A stretch of 64,000 bases of DNA from Polaribacter reichenbachii (GTDB lineage: Bacteria; Bacteroidota; Bacteroidia; Flavobacteriales; Flavobacteriaceae), in the NCBI RefSeq assembly GCF_001975665.1, contig NZ_CP019419.1, forward strand, positions 3,083,501-3,147,500, written 5' to 3'. How positions within the stretch are numbered: position 1 is the stretch's first letter; each line of letters begins with the position of its first letter. Positions 37,058 to 44,624 of the stretch are shown here, piece by piece. A model generated the notes under the pieces. It had not been told where the DNA came from. It searched no databases and worked only from the letters and a program-made list of their open reading frames with translations. The position numbers and the translations under genes are program-made.

Positions 37058-37141
37058 GAAGCTATTTCCTGCTTTCCATTTTATCTTTTTGCTAAAAAAA
37101 GCAAAAAGGATGTCATTTCAATCAGGGCTAAACTTGTTTGC
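37058..37141. repeat. Dispersed hairpin repeat, copy B
   Basis: This 84-base unit starts GAAGCTATTTCC, has a hairpin with arms CTTTTTGC and GCAAAAAG, and ends GGGCTAAACTTGTTTGC. It is the sister of the unit at 27918-28003. As there, it lies after a plus-strand gene and faces a minus-strand one. Confidence 0.85.
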
Positions 37142-37146
37142 TAAGT

Positions 37147-37245
37147 TTATTTCACTAAAGCCAATTGAATGCTATTCCTAATAACATCAATTTTTAAAAC
37201 TTTTGGAATAATTTGTTGTTCTAAAGCCAAATAATATTGAAAAAT
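37147..37245 (-). pseudogene. Relic of the tex 3' end, proximal copy
   Basis: On the minus strand it reads LALEQQIIPKVLKIDVIRNS followed by IQLALVK-stop, against VALQQQIIVKVLEVDVVRKR and IQLALVK in intact Tex. A one-base deletion breaks the frame further upstream. It lies 200 bases beyond the tex stop, after the 47-residue mini-ORF. Confidence 0.88.
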
Positions 37246-37276
37246 TTTTATTTATAATGCTTAAGAAAAATGTGTT

Positions 37277-37420
37277 TTATTTCAATTTTGAAAGCTTTTT
37301 TTTCATGTCTTCCCAAGAGACTTTTTTCTTTTTATTTAATTCATTAACCTCTTGTTGAATTTCATTTTTTTGAAAATCACTTAAGTCATCCCAAGAATCT
37401 GATTTTTCTTTTTTTGTCAT
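37277..37420 (-). CDS. 47-residue antitoxin-like protein
   Basis: The short frame starts MTKKEKSDSWDDLSDFQKNE and continues IQQEVNELNKKKKVSWEDMK to a basic end. The DLSDFQKNEI...VSWEDMKKKL layout resembles the small helical antitoxins and addiction-module proteins common in flavobacteria (a helix, a short basic turn and SWEEV-type helix). No toxin ORF (RelE/ParE type) is adjacent, so it would be an orphan. It lies between tex and the proximal tex relic, 22 bases after tex. Coding status rests on the amphipathic pattern only. Confidence 0.6.
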   Translation of the reverse strand: MTKKEKSDSWDDLSDFQKNEIQQEVNELNKKKKVSWEDMKKKLSKLK

Positions 37421-37441
37421 AATTTAAAGATAATAAAAAAT

Positions 37442-39565
37442 TTACTTTACTAAAGCCAATTGAATACGTTTTCTAACCACATCAACTTCTAAAACTTTTA
37501 CAATTATTTGTTGTTGCAAAGCTACAATTGTATTTACATCTTTTACAAAAGTATCAGATAAATTAGAAACGTGAATTAAGCCACTTTCTTTGATGCCAAC
37601 ATCAACAAAACAACCAAAATTGGTAATATTGTTTACTATTCCTGGTAATAATTGACCAATTCTTAAATCAGAAATAGTTTTGATGTTTTTATCAAAAGAA
37701 AATACTTTTGCTGTAGCTCTAGGGTCTAAACCTGGTTTTTCTAATTCGCTAATAATGTCTTTTAAAGTAGGTAAACCAATGTTTTTAGTAATATAATGTT
37801 GCAAATTAATTTGTTTCAAAATTTCTTTATTACCAATAATTTCTGAAACATTTTTCTTTGCATCTTTGGCAATTTTATCAACTAAATGATAACTTTCAGG
37901 ATGCACTGCTGAATCATCTAAAGGATTTTTGCCGTTTTTAATTCTTAAAAAACCAGCAGCTTGTTCATAAGCTTTTCCTCCTAATCTTGGTACTTTTTTA
38001 ATTTCATTTCTTGATTTAAATGAACCATTTTCGTTTCTGTATTTTACAATATTTTCTGCCAATTTTGAGCCAATTCCTGACACATAACTTAATAGAGATT
38101 CACTTGCAGTATTTACGTTTACACCTACTGTATTTACACAACTTTCTACTGTAGTATCTAAAGATTTTTTGAGCTTTGTTTGATCTACATCATGCTGATA
38201 TTGGCCAACTCCAATTGATTTTGCATCAATTTTAACCAATTCAGCCAAAGGATCTTGCAATCGTCTACCAATTGAAACTGAACCACGAACGGTTACATCG
38301 TAATTTGGGAACTCATCTCTGGCAATTTTTGATGCAGAATAGATAGAAGCACCAGCTTCACTTACCACAAAAACATCCACAGTATTTTTAAATTGAATTT
38401 TCTGAACTAATTGTTCTGTTTCTCTAGATGCTGTTCCATTACCAATAGCTATGGCTTCAATTTTATGCGCATCTACTAAAAAACTAATTTTTTTAATGGC
38501 TTCAATTTTTTGATTTTGAGGTTCGTGTGGAAATATAGTTTCATTATGTTCTAAATCACCTTGTGCATTTAAACAAACCACTTTACAACCAGATCTAAAA
38601 CCAGGATCTATTGCCAACACTCTTTTTTCACCTAATGGCGATCCTAAAAGTAACTGTTTTAAGTTTTTAGCAAACACTAAAATGGCATTTTCATCTGCGT
38701 TTTCTTTGGCATTTGATAAAGCTTCATTAGATAAAGAAGGGAATAACAATCGTTTATAAGCGTCTTTTATAGCGATTTCAATTTGAGTTGCACATTCATT
38801 TTGAGAACGAATAATTCTGTTTTCAATTCTTTGCAATAATCGTTCTGAATCGACTTCGATTTTTATTCTGATAAAACCTTCGTTTTCAGCTCTTAAAATT
38901 GCCAATAATCTATGAGAAGGAATTCGATTTAGAGATTCGCTCCAATCAAAATAATCTTTAAATTTTTGTGCTTTGTCATCATCTTTTTTAGTTTTTATCA
39001 CTTTAGATGAAATGCTTGCAAAACGTTCTAATTCTCTTCTGATGTTATTTCTGATATCTGTTCTTTCGTTAATCCATTCTGCAATAATAAAACGTGCACC
39101 TTCTAAAGCATCTTCTAGAGTATCAACATCATTTTTAATATATTTTGATGCTGTATATTCCAAATCATTTACACGTTGACTCATTATCATTTTAGCCAAA
39201 GGTTCTAAACCTTGTAAACGTGCTGTTTCTGCTTTGGTTTTACGCTTTTTCTTAAAAGGTAAATACAAATCTTCTAGCTCAATTAAATCTCTAGAATTAG
39301 TTATTTTTTGAGTAAGTTCTTGTGTTAAAACACTTTGCTCTTCTAATGCTTTTAAAATTGCTTTTTTACGCTTTTCTAAAGCTTCAAAGTTTTCTTTAAA
39401 TTTTACAATTTCTCCAATTTGAACTTCATCTAAATTCCCTGTCATTTCCTTTCTGTATCTTGATATAAAAGGAATTGTAGCATCTTCATTTAAAAGAGAA
39501 ATGGTATTTTCTACAGATTTTGATGAAAGTTGTGTTTGTTGAATGATATATTGGAATAATTGCAT
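37442..39565 (-). CDS. tex: Tex family RNA-binding transcription accessory protein
   Basis: The 707-residue protein has the normal Tex architecture. A helical N-terminus contains FISRYRKEMTGNLDEVQIGE. A YqgF/RNase H-like domain follows (about 315-440, with VLAIDPGFRSGCKVVCL), then helix-hairpin-helix modules (NTASESLLSYVSGIG, KKVPRLGGKAYEQAAGFLRI). The C-terminal S1 RNA-binding domain runs over about 635-707. Tex binds nucleic acids and influences transcription. Two degraded copies of its last 30-48 codons lie downstream, at 37147-37245 and 33935-34079. Confidence 0.96.
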   Translation of the reverse strand: MQLFQYIIQQTQLSSKSVENTISLLNEDATIPFISRYRKEMTGNLDEVQIGEIVKFKENFEALEKRKKAILKALEEQSVLTQELTQKITNSRDLIELEDLYLPFKKKRKTKAETARLQGLEPLAKMIMSQRVNDLEYTASKYIKNDVDTLEDALEGARFIIAEWINERTDIRNNIRRELERFASISSKVIKTKKDDDKAQKFKDYFDWSESLNRIPSHRLLAILRAENEGFIRIKIEVDSERLLQRIENRIIRSQNECATQIEIAIKDAYKRLLFPSLSNEALSNAKENADENAILVFAKNLKQLLLGSPLGEKRVLAIDPGFRSGCKVVCLNAQGDLEHNETIFPHEPQNQKIEAIKKISFLVDAHKIEAIAIGNGTASRETEQLVQKIQFKNTVDVFVVSEAGASIYSASKIARDEFPNYDVTVRGSVSIGRRLQDPLAELVKIDAKSIGVGQYQHDVDQTKLKKSLDTTVESCVNTVGVNVNTASESLLSYVSGIGSKLAENIVKYRNENGSFKSRNEIKKVPRLGGKAYEQAAGFLRIKNGKNPLDDSAVHPESYHLVDKIAKDAKKNVSEIIGNKEILKQINLQHYITKNIGLPTLKDIISELEKPGLDPRATAKVFSFDKNIKTISDLRIGQLLPGIVNNITNFGCFVDVGIKESGLIHVSNLSDTFVKDVNTIVALQQQIIVKVLEVDVVRKRIQLALVK

Positions 39566-39652
39566 TTTAATTTGAGTTTAATCTAAAAAATAAACCTCAT
39601 AAAAATGAATTTATGAGGATGTAAATATAGTTTTATTTTGTGTTTCTAGTTG

Positions 39653-39796
39653 AAAAACTTCTCGATACAATTTTCTTCCTTTGTCAGAAAATTACTCGAA
39701 GTGACATAACGTGATAATGTTTTAAGTTTGAGGATAAACAAACTCTAACTTCGAGTAAAACTCTTTATTTTAAAATTTTATATCGAGAAGTTTTTT
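39653..39796. repeat. Nested palindromic element
   Basis: The outer arms AAAAACTTCTCGATACAATT (39653-39672) and the near-complement around 39772-39796 enclose inner arms ATTACTCGAAGT (39691-39702) and ACTTCGAGTAA (39748-39758). The arm CTCGATACAATTTT also occurs at 13585, and the inner TCGAAGTGACA resembles the repeat inside topB. It looks like a small non-autonomous repeat, and no ORF lies within it. Confidence 0.8.
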
Positions 39797-39905
39797 AAGA
39801 AATTACTTTTTCAAAAGCCAGTCTTTTTGCGTTGTAACTTTTGTATATAATTCGGAAATATATCTAGCCTAATTTTCAAAACTTCTTGTTGATTACCATA
39901 CTGTG
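39795..39905 (-). pseudogene. Relic of the GNAT gene 3' end
   Basis: On the minus strand it reads KLG*IYFRIIYKSYNAKRLA followed by FEKVIS-stop. The intact acetyltransferase at 41888 ends KLGYSYCGIIYTSYNAKRLA and FEKVIL-stop. Identity is highest in the last 20 codons, and an in-frame stop is present. The parent lies 2 kb away on the same strand, with the lectin and GH18 genes between. Confidence 0.9.
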
Positions 39906-40201
39906 AATTACCTCATATTTTTATTTTTAGATGAACAGAGTAGTTAATAATTATAGTTGTTTTCGAAATTTTAAATCGTTGATTTATCTACTTTAATTTT
40001 CTAATTATAGGACTAGGTAATTATACTTAATTTTAAGATTGGGTGTTAAAACTCTAAAATACAGGTAAGTATAATTCTAAATTTGTAATGTAATTAAAAA
40101 GAAATGTTCGATTAAGTAGCTACAATCATTTTCTTTTTAGATTATGGTGTAATCCGAAAAGCCAGTTTTAAATAGAGTAGGAGTTTTTAAATAAAAAAAT
40201 T

Positions 40202-40546
40202 ATGTCAACATTTAAAGTTAATATACCAGCAGGTCCATTATGGAATGATCAAGATGCAAATGAAAAAGCACCAAAAGTTGCAGCAGCACATCAAGGAAAA
40301 TGGACGGGGCAATGGAATACAGTTGTAGAATCAGAAATGAGTGTGATTCAAGTAGAGTTACAAGTGAAAAATACAGGTACAGATAGTTTTGTTACAGACG
40401 TTCTTGCTGGACCATTATGGAGTAATGAGGATGCCAAAAAATTCGGACCAGCAATTGCTGCTTCTTATGGCGCTGAATTTACAGGGCAATGGAAAACAAT
40501 TGTAGAAGGAAAAATGAGTGTTATTCAAATTAAGTACTCATTTTAA
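40202..40546 (+). CDS. Mannan-binding lectin of the Microcystis viridis lectin (MVL) type
   Basis: The 114-residue protein consists of two homologous repeats. The first has IPAGPLWNDQDA, AAAHQGKWTGQWNTVVE and SVIQVEL; the second has VLAGPLWSNEDA, AASYGAEFTGQWKTIVE and SVIQIKYSF. This matches my memory of MVL from the cyanobacterium Microcystis viridis almost word for word in both repeats. MVL binds Man-alpha-1,6-Man-beta-1,4-GlcNAc-GlcNAc cores of high-mannose glycans. There is no signal peptide. MVL-type lectins are rare and scattered, so horizontal acquisition is likely. It forms a cassette with the GH18-like gene downstream, flanked by the GNAT gene and its relic. Confidence 0.92.
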   Translation: MSTFKVNIPAGPLWNDQDANEKAPKVAAAHQGKWTGQWNTVVESEMSVIQVELQVKNTGTDSFVTDVLAGPLWSNEDAKKFGPAIAASYGAEFTGQWKTIVEGKMSVIQIKYSF

Positions 40547-40671
40547 CTACAAGGTAAGAATAGAAAGTGGTTTTATTTTTTAAGTGAAACCACTTTTTTA
40601 GTTAAGGCCGTATTTTTTTTAAAAGAATTGGTTTTAAATGTAAATTATAAAAGAACATTAATTTTTATCGA

Positions 40672-41589
40672 ATGAAAAATAATATAAATATAGCAGCATA
40701 TGGAGAAGGTATACTATATCCTCCCAATTTAGCTATGAATATGAAAGATATTCAAAATGCAGGTTGGACAAGTCTAATGGTTAGTTTATTTCAAGTAAGT
40801 TCGGCAGGAGATATAAGTTTTAATGGTATTACTTTAATATCTAAAGGAAAATATATAGGTGATGCAATTTGGCCTCAACAATTATTGGATTTAAAAAGTT
40901 CAGGAACAATAATTAGTTTATTAGCAACTTTTGGTGGATGGGATAGTGCCTTTCAAAATATTCAGAATATATATAATCAAAATGAGACCTTTAAAGGAAC
41001 ACAATTAGAAGCGAATTGTATCGTTTTTAGAAAGACATTCAAGGCATTTGATTTGATTGATATGGATGTAGAATACCCTAATGGAAAACCACAAAATGCC
41101 CAAGCCGCTTTTATTGCATTTTGTGAAATGTGGATAGAAGTTGGCTTTAATATTACTTTTTGTCCTTATGGAGATATTCCTTTTTGGACAAATTCTTTAG
41201 TTGCTATAGAAAGTAAATATCCAGGAGCTGTAAAATATTGGAATTTACAATGTTATGCTGGTGGCGCATATAATAACCCAGAAGTTTGGGCTAAAGCCAT
41301 AATAAAAGCACTACCAACATTTAATACAGATGGTTATATTATGGCAAGCGATTGGTCTCGATTTTGGAATTCAGGAGCAGACGAGTGGCAGGGAGACTGT
41401 CCGAATGCAGTAAAATCATTGCTTTCTCAATTTAAAGGACAAAGTTGTATTAGTGGAGGGTTTATTTGGACAATTGATCAAATGATAAATTACTCAACAG
41501 ATGAAAAAATACATCCTGATTCTGAAAGTTGTGGAAATGTTGCTATGATAGATTATGTAAATGCCATTAAAACAACTTTTGATACCTAA
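40672..41589 (+). CDS. GH18-like glycosidase
   Basis: The 305-residue protein shows a glycoside hydrolase 18 (chitinase/endo-beta-N-acetylglucosaminidase) layout. It has the strand-3 motif LLATFGGWDSAF, the catalytic DxxDxDxE as FDLIDMDVEYP (D127, D130, D132, E134), a YWNLQCYAGG segment and a late GGFIWTIDQM. All catalytic acids are present, so it should be active on GlcNAc-beta-1,4 linkages such as chitin or N-glycan cores. No signal peptide or carbohydrate module is present. The MVL-type lectin, which binds the same Man-GlcNAc2 core, lies 125 bases upstream on the same strand, suggesting a joint glycan-targeting role. Confidence 0.82.
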   Translation: MKNNINIAAYGEGILYPPNLAMNMKDIQNAGWTSLMVSLFQVSSAGDISFNGITLISKGKYIGDAIWPQQLLDLKSSGTIISLLATFGGWDSAFQNIQNIYNQNETFKGTQLEANCIVFRKTFKAFDLIDMDVEYPNGKPQNAQAAFIAFCEMWIEVGFNITFCPYGDIPFWTNSLVAIESKYPGAVKYWNLQCYAGGAYNNPEVWAKAIIKALPTFNTDGYIMASDWSRFWNSGADEWQGDCPNAVKSLLSQFKGQSCISGGFIWTIDQMINYSTDEKIHPDSESCGNVAMIDYVNAIKTTFDT

Positions 41590-41703
41590 TAAAAATTAAA
41601 ATTTGAATATTTAAAAAGATTAATAACTGATTAAAGGAGAGTGGAAAAAGTTTTAATTCATACTATTTATTGAAAAAAGGAACTGTATTTTTTAATCGAA
41701 AAA

Positions 41704-41735
41704 AAATCCCGATGTTTTACTACGGGATTTCTTTT
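41704..41735 (+). terminator. Terminator after the GH18-like gene
   Basis: AAATCCCG and CGGGATTT pair around an 11-base loop, followed by CTTTT. The rest of 41590-41887 (298 bases) is AT-rich with no feature I recognise. Confidence 0.75.
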
Positions 41736-41887
41736 AAAAATATTATTTCGCGAAGTTTGTACTTAACTTAATTGCCTGTTAAACAAATGAAATATAGCTT
41801 TGTATTTAAGGTTGTTGATTTAATATATTAGCGTACATTAAAAATAGTTTTTATTTTAATTTTTATAGAAAAATCAATAACATAAAA

Positions 41888-42406
41888 TTATAGTATTACT
41901 TTCTCAAAAGCCAGTCTTTTTGCATTATAACTTGTGTAAATAATTCCACAATATGAATAACCCAATTTTTTGATTAAAGACTGCATACCCAAATTATTTT
42001 CGTGCGTATCAATCTTTAAACTTTGTATGTTTTTATCTTTTAATTGCTGATGAAATTCAACAAACAAAAAAGTAGCCAAACCTAATTTTCTAAACTCTTT
42101 TTTTATAGCCATTCTATGAATTACGCCATAAACTTTATCTTCAGAAATAAGCCAATTACCATCAATTATTTTTTTGTAAGTTGGCTCTTTTCTTAAGGTA
42201 AACATTGAGGTAGCCATAATTGTTTCATCATCATTTACAACTACAAAACTTTCACCTTTTTTTATGTCGTTTTCAACTTGTGCCGCATTTGGATATCCAT
42301 TTTGCCATTGATCAATGTTTTGAGAAGCTAAATACGCTTTTGCATCATTAATGATCGTTTCAATTTGCGGAATATCATCAAAAGTAGAAAGTCTGATTTT
42401 CATCAA
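41888..42406 (-). CDS. GNAT family N-acetyltransferase
   Basis: The 172-residue single-domain protein has the GNAT fold. It starts MKIRLSTFDDIPQIETIIND and has the acetyl-CoA-binding motif A region (VIHRMAIKKEFRKLGLATFLF). It ends with the KLGYSYCGIIYTSYNAKRLA block. It transfers an acetyl group from acetyl-CoA to an amine, with unknown acceptor. It follows the FAH-family gene by 7 bases and is probably co-transcribed. A degraded duplicate of its last 35 codons lies at 39795-39905. Confidence 0.93.
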   Translation of the reverse strand: MMKIRLSTFDDIPQIETIINDAKAYLASQNIDQWQNGYPNAAQVENDIKKGESFVVVNDDETIMATSMFTLRKEPTYKKIIDGNWLISEDKVYGVIHRMAIKKEFRKLGLATFLFVEFHQQLKDKNIQSLKIDTHENNLGMQSLIKKLGYSYCGIIYTSYNAKRLAFEKVIL

Positions 42407-42413
42407 TTTTAAA

Positions 42414-43025
42414 TTATATCATTTTAAAATCTAACAATAATTCACCATTTATAGAACATTGTAAATGATCTCCTTTAAAGATTTCACCTTTTCCTAAAGC
42501 TGGAGTTCCAGTAAAAATTAAATCTCCAGGTTGTAAAGTCATATATTCAGAAATAAACGCAATAATATCAGCAAAATCATTAATCATATAAGCAGTATTA
42601 CTTTTCTGTTTTTCTTCACCGTTAATTTTTAAGTCGAAATTAATATCACCTAAATCATAATCGGTAACTGGTTTAAAACTAGAAATTGGTGCAGCACCAT
42701 CAAAACCTTTAGCAAACTCCCAAGGATGTTTGGTTTCTCTTGCATTTTTAAGAATATCAGTAGCAGTATAATCGATACCCACAGCAATTTCTGAAATGTA
42801 AGAATTAGCCTCTTTTTTGCTAATGTTTTTACCTTCTTTACCAATTTTAACCACTAATTCTACTTCGTAAATTAATTCGTTGGTAATTTTACTTGGGTAT
42901 TCAACATCGCAATTTACAGCCAATGCTGTTTCTGGTTTCGAAAAAATAAACTTTTTTCCTTTCTTTTTTTCTTCAATATCTTTTAAATCTGTAACGTAAT
43001 TACTACCTATTCCTAAAATTTTCAT
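42414..43025 (-). CDS. Fumarylacetoacetate hydrolase family protein
   Basis: From the ATG at 43025 the product starts MKILGIGSNYVTDLKD (203 residues). The longer frame to 43073 adds a non-conserved hydrophobic lead and reads through the lysA terminator, so it is rejected. The FAH fold is shown by the metal-binding glutamates in YEVELVVKIGKEGKNIS, by VGIDYTATDI and by the LQPGDLIFTGTPALGKG segment. Family members cleave C-C bonds or decarboxylate acylpyruvates and similar 2-keto acids. The exact substrate is open. Confidence 0.92.
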   Translation of the reverse strand: MKILGIGSNYVTDLKDIEEKKKGKKFIFSKPETALAVNCDVEYPSKITNELIYEVELVVKIGKEGKNISKKEANSYISEIAVGIDYTATDILKNARETKHPWEFAKGFDGAAPISSFKPVTDYDLGDINFDLKINGEEKQKSNTAYMINDFADIIAFISEYMTLQPGDLIFTGTPALGKGEIFKGDHLQCSINGELLLDFKMI

Positions 43026-43067
43026 TTGTGTTTTTGATTTTTTATTGTTTAGTAAAAGTAAAAAAAT

Positions 43068-43098
43068 ATCCACTAAAAAAAAGAATTCTTTAGTGGAT
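43068..43098 (-). terminator. lysA terminator
   Basis: ATCCACTAAA and TTTAGTGGAT form a perfect 10-bp stem. On the minus strand it follows the lysA stop and is followed by a T-rich run. Confidence 0.85.
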
Positions 43099-43122
43099 TT
43101 ATATAAAAATATGATCTAATTT

Positions 43123-44367
43123 TTAAGCAGTAACTTCTGCTTTAGTGGTCTTCTTTTTTGATGAAAATTCTACAACTTCTTGGTTGTTTAAAATATCTTC
43201 TATAGTTTGTCTTTTTCTAATTAAATAATCTTGCCCGTTAACTACCATAACTTCTGCAGGTAAATAACGAGAGTTGTAATTAGATGCCATAGAAAAACAG
43301 TAAGCGCCTGCATTATGAAAACATAAAACATCTTCTTCAGAAATTTCTGCAATTCTTCTGTTAGAAGCAAATGTATCTGTTTCACAAATATAACCTACAA
43401 CAGAATAATAACGATCTCTACCTTTTGGATTTGAAATGTTTGTAATATGATGATAAGAATCGTACATCATTGGTCTTACTAAGTGGTTAAAACCAGAATC
43501 TACATGCGCAAAAACAGTTGAAGTAGTTTGTTTTACCACATTTACTTTTGCTAAAAATACTCCAGCTTCAGAAACTAAAAATTTACCAGGCTCAAACATT
43601 AAGGTAATGTCTTTACCATATTCTGTGCAAAATTCATTAAATCTTTCTGATAATTGAACACCTAATTGCTCAATATCTGTAGAAATGTCACCTTCTTTAT
43701 AAGGTACTTTAAATCCGCTTCCAAAATCGATAAAATCGATATTCTCAAATTGACGAGCAACATCAAACAAAATATCAGAAGCGCGTAAAAAAGTATCAAT
43801 ATCTAGAATATCAGAACCTGTGTGCATATGAATTCCGTTAATATTCATACCTGTGTTTTCTACAACACGTTTAATGTGTGGTACTTGGTGAATAGAAATT
43901 CCGAATTTAGAATCGATATGACCTACAGAAATTTTAGAATTTCCACCAGCCATAATGTGTGGATTGATACGCACACAAACAGGAATTTCTGGATGTTTTT
44001 GACCAAATTGTTCTAAAATAGAAAGGTTATCAATATTAATTTGAACGCCTAATTTTGCAACTTCTTCAATCTCAGTTAAAGAAACTCCATTTGGTGTAAA
44101 AATAATATTGTGAGGTTCAATGCCAGTTGTTAAACATAATTGTACTTCTTGGTAAGAAACTGTGTCTAAACCAGAGCCTAAATTTTTAAAGAATTTTAAA
44201 ATATTGATGTTTGAAAGTGCTTTAACAGCATAATTCAATTTTAAATTTTTAACACTGCTAAAAGCATTTGTTAATCTGTTGTATTGCGATTCTATTTTAT
44301 CTGTATCGTAAACATATAAAGGACTTCCGTATTTATTTGCTAACGCTAAAAGTTGTGAGTTTTCCAC
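43123..44367 (-). CDS. lysA: Diaminopimelate decarboxylase
   Basis: LysA decarboxylates meso-diaminopimelate to lysine with PLP. The 414-residue protein is of the fold-III decarboxylase type. The PLP lysine is in LNYAVKALSN, HMHTGSDILD supplies the histidine region, and FIDFGSGFKVPY is the glycine loop. MFEPGKFLVSEAG and CFHNAGAYCFSMASNYNSR mark the phosphate-binding and active-site cysteine parts. Length is typical. It is a single-gene unit with its own terminator. A 257-base region separates it from the divergent parE. Confidence 0.95.
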   Translation of the reverse strand: MENSQLLALANKYGSPLYVYDTDKIESQYNRLTNAFSSVKNLKLNYAVKALSNINILKFFKNLGSGLDTVSYQEVQLCLTTGIEPHNIIFTPNGVSLTEIEEVAKLGVQINIDNLSILEQFGQKHPEIPVCVRINPHIMAGGNSKISVGHIDSKFGISIHQVPHIKRVVENTGMNINGIHMHTGSDILDIDTFLRASDILFDVARQFENIDFIDFGSGFKVPYKEGDISTDIEQLGVQLSERFNEFCTEYGKDITLMFEPGKFLVSEAGVFLAKVNVVKQTTSTVFAHVDSGFNHLVRPMMYDSYHHITNISNPKGRDRYYSVVGYICETDTFASNRRIAEISEEDVLCFHNAGAYCFSMASNYNSRYLPAEVMVVNGQDYLIRKRQTIEDILNNQEVVEFSSKKKTTKAEVTA

Positions 44368-44624
44368 TGTATTTTAATTTGATTTACGCATCAAAAGTAA
44401 TTAAAATGTTGAGTATTTTATGTTTTGTTTAAAAATATAACATATTGTTTTTTTTTGTTATAATGCTCAACTTGTTTTAATATCTTTTGATTGATTTTCT
44501 TCAATGATTATTAGCCAAAAAAAAGTTGAAATCCTGTTAATAACTAATTGATTTTGCTATTTTATTTAAATGATGATAATGCTATATTGTCAAATACATC
44601 AAACCCAATCATAGTAAAGATTTT
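44368..44624. other. Divergent lysA/parE intergenic region
   Basis: The 257 bases between the two start codons must hold both promoters. The sequence is AT-rich with T-runs, and I see no convincing TAnnTTTG box or palindrome. Confidence 0.4.

Larger units (their letters stand above)
39566..40201. other. 636-base gene-free stretch between tex and the lectin gene
   Basis: It holds a small hairpin close to tex (CCTCATAAA...TTTATGAGG, about 39595-39618), the nested palindromic element at 39653-39796 and the GNAT 3' relic at 39795-39905. From about 39906 to 40201 there is AT-rich sequence in which I see no gene, RNA or known site. It presumably includes the lectin promoter, but no clear TAnnTTTG box stands out. 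Confidence 0.6.

Noticed and set aside
31425..37441. Considered as a classical genomic island or prophage
   Set aside because: There is no integrase, tRNA target, transposase or structural phage gene. The boundaries are tex 3'-end copies instead.
39931..39996. A 21-codon ORF starting ATGAACAGAGTAG
   Set aside because: It is too short, with no conservation or promoter, in the region between the GNAT relic and the lectin gene.
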